A stretch of 9,669 bases of DNA from an uncultured Clostridia bacterium. Its GTDB lineage: Bacteria; Bacillota; Clostridia; TANB77; CAG-508. The stretch lies in NCBI GenBank assembly GCA_944389715.1, contig CALXNI010000035.1, forward strand, positions 1-9,669. The letters are read 5' to 3'. The notes below the pieces were generated by a model. It was not told the DNA's origin. It did not search any database and saw nothing but the letters and a program-made list of their open reading frames with translations. Shown here piece by piece: positions 1 through 5,794 of this stretch. Made by a program: the position numbers and the translations under genes. Numbering within the stretch: position 1 is the first letter of the stretch; each line of letters opens with the position of its first letter.

Positions 1-168
1 CGCACCCCTGGGCGACCCTTAAATATTGATATGCGGGTCGCCGTGGGCGGCGACCCCTACAACATTTGCAATTATTTTGTTTCTGGCGGACACAAGGCCC
101 GCCCCTACAACGTTTGCAATTAATTTCTAATCTCCAACCTCTAATCTCTAGACAACAAATTACAATTT
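1..168. repeat. Modular palindromic repeat, copy 1 (left end outside window)
   Basis: Bases 1-62 are identical to 1936-1997. The block ends in GGCGACCCCTAC, the right arm of a nested palindrome whose left tip lies outside the window. A second GC-rich module follows at about 85-109 (GGCGG/CCGCC arms, ending CCCCTACAA). Both modules are followed by TTTGCAATTA-type spacers. A pyrimidine-rich tail (TCTCCAACCTCTAATC and similar) leads to the terminal motif AAATTACAATTT at 157-168. The same tail and terminal motif end copy 2 at 2146-2157. No coding capacity is visible. It looks like a MITE-like or REP-like dispersed element assembled from interchangeable modules. Confidence 0.85.
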
Positions 169-211
169 ATTCAATAATTATAACATATCAAAAAATTAAA
201 ATCTATAATAT

Positions 212-240
212 TTGCAAATAATGGTATGATATGATATAAT
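212..240 (+). promoter_or_regulatory. Sigma-A promoter with extended -10, for the small membrane protein gene
   Basis: TTGCAA at 212-217, a 17-bp spacer, then TATAAT at 235-240 preceded by TGA, giving an extended -10 (TGaTATAAT). Transcription would start near 247, only about 6 nt before the ATG at 253 but about 27 nt before a TTG at 274. Confidence 0.75.
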
Positions 241-252
241 ACTTCTATACTG

Positions 253-606
253 ATGAAAAAGAAGGTGCTAAAATTGGTAATATTACTATCTATATATATT
301 CTAATAGTAATAATAGTTGCATTAATTTTATTTGCAATTGCACAAATAAAATTAGCAGGAATAAAAGTAAAAGATTTTTGGAGTTTTATAGAAGCAAACC
401 AGATATTAGATAAACTATATAAATTTGCAAAAAAATATGAAAGATTAACTGCACAAGAACAACTTATTTTTTTATCCGAAGCAGAAAAAGTATTTGATGC
501 ATTTGATAAAATACCTAATATGTTATGGGAGGATGAGTATCAAAAATATATGGATGTTCTTGATAAATATAAAAATATAAAAGTGGCTAGATGGACACAA
601 AACTAA
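253..606 (+). CDS. Small single-pass membrane protein, function unknown
   Basis: I do not recognise this 117-residue protein. A hydrophobic segment at about residues 8-30 (rich in I, L and V) looks like one N-terminal transmembrane helix or uncleaved signal anchor. The rest is a charged, probably helical domain of about 80 residues with many K, E and aromatic residues, ending in RWTQN. No cysteines or catalytic motif are visible. It has its own strong promoter and a terminator just after the stop, so it is probably transcribed alone. The start is uncertain. The ATG at 253 has no Shine-Dalgarno sequence and would give a nearly leaderless mRNA. A TTG at 274 has GAAGGTG at 261-267 six bases upstream and would give a 110-residue protein starting directly with the membrane helix. 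That the gene is real is well supported; its role is unknown. Confidence 0.75.
   Translation: MKKKVLKLVILLSIYILIVIIVALILFAIAQIKLAGIKVKDFWSFIEANQILDKLYKFAKKYERLTAQEQLIFLSEAEKVFDAFDKIPNMLWEDEYQKYMDVLDKYKNIKVARWTQN
261..267 (+). promoter_or_regulatory. Candidate ribosome-binding site favouring a TTG start at 274
   Basis: GAAGGTG matches the anti-Shine-Dalgarno complement GGAGGTG at 6 of 7 positions and lies 6 nt before TTG 274-276. The annotated ATG at 253 has no such site. The match also lies inside the longer reading frame, so chance is possible. Confidence 0.45.
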
Positions 607-622
607 AATGATTTTAATAAAT

Positions 623-653
623 ATGGGTGCATACATGCATCCTATTTTTTTTT
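623..653 (+). terminator. Rho-independent terminator after the small membrane protein gene
   Basis: The arms GGGTGCAT (625-632) and ATGCATCC (635-642) pair with one G-T wobble and are followed by TA and nine Ts (645-653). It lies 19 nt after the stop at 606 and insulates the downstream nifS. Confidence 0.8.
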
Positions 654-668
654 GGAATAAACAAAAAA

Positions 669-698
669 TTGAAAATATTTTATTAATTAGTACATAAT
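669..698 (+). promoter_or_regulatory. Possible sigma-A promoter for nifS
   Basis: TTGAAA at 669-674 and CATAAT at 693-698 with an 18-bp spacer. The predicted start would be close to the ribosome-binding site AGAGGAGA (705-712), leaving a very short leader, so the assignment is tentative. Confidence 0.4.
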
Positions 699-717
699 AT
701 ATAAAGAGGAGAAGATT

Positions 718-1899
718 ATGGAAAAAATAAAATATTTTGATCATGCTGCAACAACTGCAGTTAAAGAAGAGGTTTTAAAAGAAATGCTTCCATATTTTAG
801 TTTAGAATATGGAAATCCATCTTCTATATATGGTATTGGAAGAAGATCAAAAAAGGCAATTGATGAAGCAAGAAATAGAGTATCAATAGCAATTAATTGC
901 AAGCCAAGGGAAATATATTTTACAGGATGTGGAAGTGAAAGTGATAATATTGCAATAAAAGGTATAGCGTATGCAAATAGAGAAAAAGGAAATCACATAA
1001 TAACAACTAAAATTGAACATCCAGCAATATTAAATACATGTAAGTCATTAGAAAAAGATGGATTTAAAATAACGTATTTAAATGTAGATAATGAAGGTTT
1101 AATAGATTTACACGAATTAGAAAATGCAATAACAAAAAACACCATATTAATAAGCATTATGTTTGCGAATAATGAAATAGGTACAATAGAGCCAATAAGA
1201 GAAATAGGTTATATTGCAAAAAAGTATAATATTCTTTTTCATACAGATTGTATTCAAGCAATTGGTAACATTAATATTGACGTAAACTCAATGAATATAG
1301 ATTTATTATCCATGTCTGCACATAAGTTTTATGGACCAAAAGGAGTAGGAGCTTTATATATAAAAAACGGTATAAAATGTAACAAACTACAAGATGGAGG
1401 ACATCAAGAAAAAGATCTAAGAGCAGGAACAGAAAATGTACCCGGAATAGTAGGACTTGGTAAAGCAATAGAATTGGCTAATAAAAATTTAAAAGAATAT
1501 AATAATAAGTTAATATATTTAAGAGATTATTTTATATCAAAAATAGAAAAAAATATACCATATATAAAAATAAATGGACACAGAACAAAAAGACTACCAG
1601 GGAACAGTAATATATCATTTAGATTTATTGATGGAGAAAGCCTTTTACTAAATCTAGATGCAAAAGGAATATGTGCCTCTACAGGTTCAGCATGTAGTAC
1701 TGGTTCAAATAATCCATCACATGTTTTATTGGCAATTGGTCTTGAAGAAGAACTTGCACGAGGATCATTAAGAGTAACATTTGGAGACGAAAATACAAAA
1801 GAAGATGTTGATTATTTAATAGATAGTTTAGTAGAAATAGTTCAAAAACTAAGAAATATGTCACCAGAATATTTGGAATTCGAAAAAAATAAATTGTAG
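718..1899 (+). CDS. nifS: Cysteine desulfurase, NifS/IscS family
   Basis: This is a PLP-dependent class V aminotransferase-fold enzyme that takes sulfur from L-cysteine as an enzyme persulfide and releases alanine, supplying Fe-S cluster assembly and tRNA thiolation. At 393 residues it has the usual full length. Visible landmarks are DHAATT (8-13), the PLP-stacking histidine in EH (100-101), ANNEIGT (150-156), HTD with the PLP aspartate D177, SAHK with the PLP lysine K203, AGTENVPG (236-243) and the mobile loop with the persulfide cysteine STGSAC (C326). The ATG at 718 follows AGAGGAGA at 705-712. Oddities are cysteines at 71 and 178, where family members commonly have Gly and Ala. In many Clostridia such a gene is followed by an IscU/NifU scaffold gene. 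None is present here: the gene ends in a repeat, and its stop codon (1897-1899) lies inside the repeat's terminal motif. Function is secure; whether it is IscS-like or NifS-like in role is not. Confidence 0.96.
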   Translation: MEKIKYFDHAATTAVKEEVLKEMLPYFSLEYGNPSSIYGIGRRSKKAIDEARNRVSIAINCKPREIYFTGCGSESDNIAIKGIAYANREKGNHIITTKIEHPAILNTCKSLEKDGFKITYLNVDNEGLIDLHELENAITKNTILISIMFANNEIGTIEPIREIGYIAKKYNILFHTDCIQAIGNINIDVNSMNIDLLSMSAHKFYGPKGVGALYIKNGIKCNKLQDGGHQEKDLRAGTENVPGIVGLGKAIELANKNLKEYNNKLIYLRDYFISKIEKNIPYIKINGHRTKRLPGNSNISFRFIDGESLLLNLDAKGICASTGSACSTGSNNPSHVLLAIGLEEELARGSLRVTFGDENTKEDVDYLIDSLVEIVQKLRNMSPEYLEFEKNKL

Positions 1900-1926
1900 T
1901 TTGTGTGATTAAATTAATTTTAAATC

Positions 1927-1996
1927 TGTAGGGGTCGCACCCCTGGGCGACCCTTAAATATTGATATGCGGGTCGCCGTGGGCGGCGACCCCTACA
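1927..1996. repeat. Nested GC-rich palindrome module
   Basis: The outer arms TGTAGGGGTCGC (1927-1938) and GCGACCCCTACA (1985-1996) are perfectly complementary. Inside them GGCGACCC and GGGTCGCC form a second inverted pair around an AT-rich loop (TTAAATATTGATATGC). The part from 1936 to 1997 is repeated without a mismatch at 1-62. Confidence 0.9.
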
Positions 1997-2081
1997 ATGT
2001 TTGCAATTGTTTATTATGCAATTTTATGCGGGTCGGTCAAGACCGCCCCCTACAACTTTTGCAATAAATTTCGTGTTCTTC

Positions 2082-2100
2082 GGACGGCAGATTGCCGTCC
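2082..2100. repeat. Short hairpin module inside repeat copy 2
   Basis: GGACGGCA (2082-2089) and TGCCGTCC (2093-2100) are perfect inverted arms with a 3-nt loop, followed by CTACA. It is absent from the visible part of copy 1 and appears to be an interchangeable module. Confidence 0.75.
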
Positions 2101-2169
2101 CTACATTTTTAAATTCTAATCTCCAACCTCTAACCTCTAAACAACAAATTACAATTTATATAATAGAAT

Positions 2170-3108
2170 TTAAACTCTTAATTTCTTTATTATTTTAATT
2201 TCATCAAATAAATTATCAATTATTTCTTTTCTTTTAAGATAAGCAGTTCTATATTCTTCCAATACATATTTATAATTTCTAAAATCTTCGCCTTTTTCAA
2301 ACATCAATTTCATACAAGCCTCAAAGTATTTCTTTTTCTTTTCTTTTTTAGCTTTTTCTTTTTTTATATTATAATCATTAATTTTTTCTAGCCTTTTTAT
2401 TTGAGTATCAAGATATTTAGTGTATTCAAAAATACAACTTATTTCATAATTTATATCATCTATTACAACTTTAAATAAAGCTCTAACAACTCTAGGATTT
2501 AACTTTCCTATTTTAGTATTTTCCTCCATACTTTTTAAAGCAACAGATTTTGGAACAGTAGGTTGTGCTTCTTCAATTAAAAGTTTTAATGTATCAGTAA
2601 TTCCAATATGAGTTTTATATTGCCTTTTACTAACTATAGCGTCAAATTCATCTGCTACTCTTATAATCTGTCCTTCAATAGGAATATCTTTCTTAAATAA
2701 TCCTTCAGGATATCCTGTTCCATTTAAAGCCTCGTGATGATATTTTGGACCTGCAGCATATGGGCGAAGCTTTGGATCATCCATACACATTTTATATCCT
2801 ATAGTAGTATGTGTTTTAATAATTTCATATTCTTCATCAGTTAAGGGACCATTTTTTTGTAATATTTTTGGAGGTATAAATAATTTGCCGATATCGTGCA
2901 AGTATGCACAAGTTGTACAATAAATTATAAAACCAGTATTCATGTGCATATATTCACATAAACGACAGGTAATATTTGCAACGTTTTCTGAATGAACTCT
3001 TGTAAATGCATCTAACGAGTCCAACATTCCTAATTGGTAACGCATTGAATCATCTAAATTATAAGATTTAAGATTAGTTTTACTATAAAAATTTAATTCT
3101 TCTTTCAT
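2170..3108 (-). CDS. HD-GYP domain phosphodiesterase-like protein
   Basis: A 312-residue protein with a metal-dependent HD-GYP phosphohydrolase domain, the family that hydrolyses cyclic di-GMP and related cyclic dinucleotides. The signature is complete: H39, HD (71-72) with K75 in HDIGK, H100 in KTH, HHEALNGTGYP (124-134) carrying two metal histidines and the GYP motif, and D153 in VADEFDA. No receiver, PAS or membrane domain precedes it, and only about 30 residues lie before the first HD helix. The C-terminal third (about 235-312) is very lysine/glutamate rich and probably a basic coiled coil. Two CxxC pairs (C48/C51 and C64/C67) flank the helix before HDIGK. The ATG is preceded by TAGGAGAT (3113-3120). 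A strong promoter with an overlapping palindrome lies directly upstream, and the gene converges on nifS across repeat copy 2. Enzyme class is secure; the substrate is inferred from the family. Confidence 0.92.
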   Translation of the reverse strand: MKEELNFYSKTNLKSYNLDDSMRYQLGMLDSLDAFTRVHSENVANITCRLCEYMHMNTGFIIYCTTCAYLHDIGKLFIPPKILQKNGPLTDEEYEIIKTHTTIGYKMCMDDPKLRPYAAGPKYHHEALNGTGYPEGLFKKDIPIEGQIIRVADEFDAIVSKRQYKTHIGITDTLKLLIEEAQPTVPKSVALKSMEENTKIGKLNPRVVRALFKVVIDDINYEISCIFEYTKYLDTQIKRLEKINDYNIKKEKAKKEKKKKYFEACMKLMFEKGEDFRNYKYVLEEYRTAYLKRKEIIDNLFDEIKIIKKLRV

Positions 3109-3118
3109 TTGTATCTCC

Positions 3119-3151
3119 TAAAATTAATATATACAGTATATATTAATTTTA
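3119..3151. promoter_or_regulatory. Perfect 33-bp palindrome, candidate operator for the HD-GYP gene
   Basis: The 16-bp arms (3119-3134 and 3136-3151) around A3135 are perfectly complementary. On the minus strand the element begins at the -10 box (3146-3151), covers the likely transcription start near 3139 and ends at the edge of the ribosome-binding site. Because transcription would start inside one arm, the complete hairpin would not form in the mRNA. A dimeric DNA-binding regulator is therefore the more natural reading. The sequence is entirely A/T except for the central CAG. Confidence 0.65.
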
Positions 3152-3174
3152 TAGCTAATATTAAACAACGTCAA
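3146..3174 (-). promoter_or_regulatory. Sigma-A promoter of the HD-GYP gene
   Basis: On the minus strand TTGACG (3169-3174), an exact 17-bp spacer and TAAAAT (3146-3151). The predicted start is near 3139, giving a leader of about 30 nt with a good ribosome-binding site. The promoter begins right after the spoVT terminator. Confidence 0.8.
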
Positions 3175-3183
3175 GAGAAAAAG

Positions 3184-3232
3184 AAAATGAAAATCAAGAA
3201 TTTGTTGCAAACAGATTCTTGATTTTCATTTT
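3184..3232 (-). terminator. Rho-independent terminator after spoVT
   Basis: A perfect 18-bp inverted repeat (3184-3201 with 3215-3232) and a 13-nt loop. On the minus strand it is followed by a T-rich run (TTTTCTTTTT). Its first arm overlaps by two bases the stop codon (3231-3233) of the frame-restored spoVT, which supports that reading of the gene end. Confidence 0.8.
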
Positions 3233-3786
3233 AAATTTCCATTTGACTACTTAAAAAACCAGCGGCTGATTGTACAACCTTTAATTCTGTATCTCCCATT
3301 TTAGTGCTTTGCTCTTTAGAAAGTAAAATAACACTTCCGTATAACATCTCCATCTGATATTATAGGATATATAACTTGTGAATTATATCTTCTATCTTTA
3401 TTATCATTTTGAGTAATTGGTAAGGCTATTTCATTATTTTCTTTACTTGTATAAACCTCTTTATTTTCCATTACTTTTTCTAATTCTGGACTTAAGTGTT
3501 GTTCTAAAAACTCTTTTTTTGAACCTCCAGATACAGCAATAACAGAATCTTTATCTGTAATGCATGCTATGTGCCCAGTTGTCTTTGATAGAGTTTCAGC
3601 ATAACCAGTTGCAAACTCAGAAAGTTCACCTATTGGAGAATATTTTTTTAGAATAACTTCTCCTTCTTTATCAGTAAAAATTTCTAAGGGATCACCTTCT
3701 TTTATACGTAATGTTCTTCTTATTTCTTTAGGAATAACAATTCTTCCTAAATCATCTATTCTTCTTACTACACCTGTTGCTTTCAA
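3231..3786 (-). CDS. spoVT: Stage V sporulation regulator SpoVT, disrupted by one extra base near the C-terminus
   Basis: SpoVT is a forespore transcription regulator with an AbrB-type swapped-hairpin DNA-binding domain (residues 1-50, here VVRRIDDLGRIVIPKEIRRT) and a C-terminal GAF-like domain. Start is TTG at 3784-3786, supported by AAGGAGGG (3793-3800) six bases upstream. The unbroken frame reads 149 normal residues up to DGDVI, then seven unrelated residues and a stop at 3316. Skipping one base (C of CGG, position 3339) continues with GSVILLSKEQSTKMGD and later QSAAGFLSSQM, the conserved SpoVT ending, to a stop at 3231-3233. That gives 184 residues against about 178 in Bacillus subtilis. 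A terminator starts at that stop. The unshifted product would lose the last strand and helix of the sensor domain. Causes could be decay, sequence error or +1 recoding. Identity is very secure; the state of the frame is not. Confidence 0.92.
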
Positions 3787-3792
3787 AATTTT

Positions 3793-3800
3793 CCCTCCTT
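3793..3800 (-). promoter_or_regulatory. Ribosome-binding site that fixes the TTG start of spoVT
   Basis: AAGGAGGG on the minus strand lies 6 nt before TTG (3786-3784). The protein then begins MKATGVVRRIDDLG as in other SpoVT proteins, so the unusual start codon is well supported. Confidence 0.85.
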
Positions 3801-3835
3801 TGTTTTAATTTGAGTTTAGAATTATTATTTGTTTA

Positions 3836-3864
3836 AAAATAAAAATTATGCATAAAATTGACAA
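3836..3864 (-). promoter_or_regulatory. spoVT: Possible promoter of spoVT
   Basis: On the minus strand TTGTCA (3859-3864), 17 bp and TATTTT (3836-3841). The match is moderate. SpoVT is sigma-G dependent in Bacillus, and I could not make out a convincing sigma-G site in this AT-rich stretch. Confidence 0.3.
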
Positions 3865-3879
3865 AAAAATTGAAAATAT

Positions 3880-3948
3880 AAATTGTAATTTGTAGAACAG
3901 GGAAAAAGGGGTCTGACCCCTTTTTCCCTGTTCTACAAATTACAATTT
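3880..3948. repeat. Perfect 69-nt palindrome bounded by AAATTGTAATTT
   Basis: The 34-nt arms 3880-3913 and 3915-3948 around T3914 are perfectly complementary. From outside in they read AAATTGTAATTT, GTAGAACAGGG, AAAAAGGGGTC. The GGGGTCTGACCCC core resembles dispersed palindromes seen in many bacterial genomes. The outer 12 bases are the same motif that bounds the other three repeats here. It lies between divergent spoVT and alaS, just upstream of the alaS promoter. Confidence 0.92.
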
Positions 3949-3969
3949 GCACAAATAATTAAAAATTAC

Positions 3970-3998
3970 TTGTAAATAGAATAAAAAATTTGTATAAT
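3970..3998 (+). promoter_or_regulatory. alaS: Sigma-A promoter of alaS
   Basis: TTGTAA (3970-3975), a 17-bp spacer and a perfect TATAAT (3993-3998). The leader is about 20 nt, too short for a T-box, which many Firmicutes use to control alaS. Confidence 0.75.
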
Positions 3999-4024
3999 AT
4001 TACAGTAAAGCGAGGAGGAATTAA

Positions 4025-5794
4025 ATGAACACAATAGATTTAAAAGATACATATTTAAAATTTTTTGAAAGTAAAGGACATAAAATAATACCTAGTGCAC
4101 CAATTATTCCAGAAAATGATCCTACATGTCTTTTTAATACAGCAGGGATGCAACCATTAGTGCCGTATCTAAAAGGTGAACCACACCCAGAGGGAAAAAG
4201 ACTTGCAGATGTTCAAAAATGTTTTAGAACAAATGATTTAGATTCAATAGGAGATAGTACTCATCATACTTTTTTTGAAATGCTAGGAAATTGGTCTTTA
4301 GGAGATTATTTTAAAAAAGAATCAATTTCTTGGAGTTTTGAATTTTTAACAAAACATTTAAATATTCCAGTAGAAAAATTGGCAGTTAGTGTATTTAAAG
4401 GAAATGATATTGTGCCAGCAGATAATGAATCAGCTGAAATTTGGAAATCTTTAGGTATAAAAGAAGAAAAAATAGCTTTTCTAAATGATGAACATAACTG
4501 GTGGCCAAATATGGAGCTTACTGGGCCATGTGGACCAGACACAGAAATATTTTATTGGAGAAGCAAGAATGAAGTTCCAGAAAAATTTGATCCAGAGGAT
4601 GAAAACTGGGTAGAGATATGGAATAATGTGTTTATGCAATATAATCATGAAGAGAACGGAAAATTTACACCTTTAAAAAACAAAAATGTAGATACAGGTC
4701 TTGGAGTGGAAAGAGTAACAGCAATATTAGAGGGATTCACAGATAATTATAAATCTTCTGTATGGAGTGATGTAATAAAAAAGATAGAAAATATTACAGG
4801 TTTGTCATACGACGATGAAAAAAATACAAGAAGTATGAGAATTATTGCAGATCATATAAGAGCTATCGTAATGATTGCAGGTGATGATGCTGGAATAAAA
4901 CCATCTAACACGGATCAAGGATATATTTTAAGAAGATTGATAAGAAGAATGATTAGATATGCTAAAAAAATAAATATTGATATTAACAGCGAGTGGGAAC
5001 AAGATTTAGCAATTTTAATAATTAATAAATATTCAAAATATTACAAGGAACTTGATAGAAACAAAAAAGATATATTAGAAATGCTAAAAAGTGAAAAAAT
5101 AAAATTCAATAGAACCTTAGAACATGGCTTAAAAGAGTTTGACAAAGTTGTTAAAAATTTGTCAGAAGATGTAATAAATAAAGATATTGCATTTAGATTA
5201 TATGACACTTTTGGATTTCCAATAGAGCTTACAGAAGAGTTAGCAGCAGAATTAAACATAAAAGTTGATACAGAAGGGTTTAAACAAAAATTTGCAGAAC
5301 ATCAAGAAAAATCAAGGCAAGGTGCTACTGGAAAATTTAAAGGAGGACTTGCATCAACAGGAGAAATAGAAACTAAGTATCATACTGCAACACATCTTTT
5401 AAATGCAGCATTAAAACAGGTATTAGGCCCACATGTACATCAAAAAGGAAGCAACATCACTGCAGAAAGAATGAGATTTGACTTTTCACATCCTGCAAAA
5501 ATGACAGATGAAGAAAAACAAAGAACTGAGGATTTAGTAAATGAATATATAAAAATGGCAATACCTGTTGAAAGACTTGAAATGAAAAAAGAAGATGCAC
5601 TAAAACTAGGTGCAGAAGCTATGTTTATAGATAAATATGGAGATATTGTTACAGTTTATAAAATAGGTCAAGTATCTTTAGAGTTATGTGGAGGACCACA
5701 TGTAAAAAATACCAGTGAGTTAGGACATTTTAAAATAAAAAAAGAAGAAGCATCATCAGCAGGAGTAAGACGTATTAAAGCAATATTAGAATAA
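4025..5794 (+). CDS. alaS: Compact alanyl-tRNA synthetase lacking the beta-barrel and C-Ala domain
   Basis: This enzyme charges tRNA-Ala with alanine in the cytoplasm. The class II catalytic core is complete: motif 2 region around KCFRTND (65-71) and FFEMLGNWSLGDYFK (83-97), and motif 3 DTGLGVER (223-230). DTFGFP (394-399) closes the tRNA-recognition part. Only about 50 residues later the editing domain begins with HTATH (H453, H457), continues through RFDFSH and ends with CGGPH (C555, H559). All four editing-site zinc ligands are present, so clearance of mischarged Ser/Gly should work. The protein ends about 30 residues later. At 589 residues it is roughly 290 short of a typical bacterial AlaRS (about 875), because the beta-barrel before the editing core and the whole oligomerisation/C-Ala region are missing. 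Both ends are clean (AGGAGG at 4013-4018; normal stop), so it is a variant, not a fragment. From memory the CGGPHV and SAGVRRIKA wording resembles short AlaRS of Patescibacteria; transfer is possible but unproven. Confidence 0.95.
   Translation: MNTIDLKDTYLKFFESKGHKIIPSAPIIPENDPTCLFNTAGMQPLVPYLKGEPHPEGKRLADVQKCFRTNDLDSIGDSTHHTFFEMLGNWSLGDYFKKESISWSFEFLTKHLNIPVEKLAVSVFKGNDIVPADNESAEIWKSLGIKEEKIAFLNDEHNWWPNMELTGPCGPDTEIFYWRSKNEVPEKFDPEDENWVEIWNNVFMQYNHEENGKFTPLKNKNVDTGLGVERVTAILEGFTDNYKSSVWSDVIKKIENITGLSYDDEKNTRSMRIIADHIRAIVMIAGDDAGIKPSNTDQGYILRRLIRRMIRYAKKINIDINSEWEQDLAILIINKYSKYYKELDRNKKDILEMLKSEKIKFNRTLEHGLKEFDKVVKNLSEDVINKDIAFRLYDTFGFPIELTEELAAELNIKVDTEGFKQKFAEHQEKSRQGATGKFKGGLASTGEIETKYHTATHLLNAALKQVLGPHVHQKGSNITAERMRFDFSHPAKMTDEEKQRTEDLVNEYIKMAIPVERLEMKKEDALKLGAEAMFIDKYGDIVTVYKIGQVSLELCGGPHVKNTSELGHFKIKKEEASSAGVRRIKAILE

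Larger units (their letters stand above)
1891..2157. repeat. Modular palindromic repeat, copy 2, bounded by AAATTGTAGTTT/AAATTACAATTT
   Basis: The left boundary AAATTGTAGTTT (1891-1902) and right boundary AAATTACAATTT (2146-2157) are inverted copies with one mismatch. Inside are, in order: a nested GC-rich palindrome (1927-1996), a second module around 2026-2054 containing GGTCAAGACC and ending CCCCCTACAA, a third hairpin module (2082-2100) ending CCCTACA, and a pyrimidine-rich tail (2114-2140) nearly identical to that in copy 1. TTTGCAAT spacers follow the first two modules. It fills the space between convergent nifS and the HD-GYP gene, where its hairpins could also act as terminators. The open frame at 2001-2198 is not a gene. 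Confidence 0.85.

Noticed and set aside
1271..1864. Minus-strand open frames inside nifS
   Set aside because: Antisense shadows made of leucine- and tyrosine-rich low-complexity sequence in an AT-rich gene.
1..2157. CRISPR array or phage attachment site as explanation of the GC-rich repeats
   Set aside because: Repeats are not evenly spaced direct repeats with unique spacers; they are palindromic modules with shared tails, and no cas, integrase or phage gene is near.
2001..2198. Open frame of 65 codons on the plus strand
   Set aside because: It runs through the palindromic modules and pyrimidine tail of repeat copy 2, has no ribosome-binding site and no family resemblance.
3230..3316. Gap between the spoVT stop at 3316 and the terminator as true intergenic DNA
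   Set aside because: It translates, after skipping one base, into the conserved SpoVT C-terminus, so it is gene tail.
3949..4024. T-box riboswitch before alaS
   Set aside because: The promoter leaves only about 20 nt of leader, and no T-box motif or specifier stem is visible.
4306..5259. Minus-strand open frames inside alaS
   Set aside because: Shadows of a clear, conserved gene in the opposite frame, without start signals.
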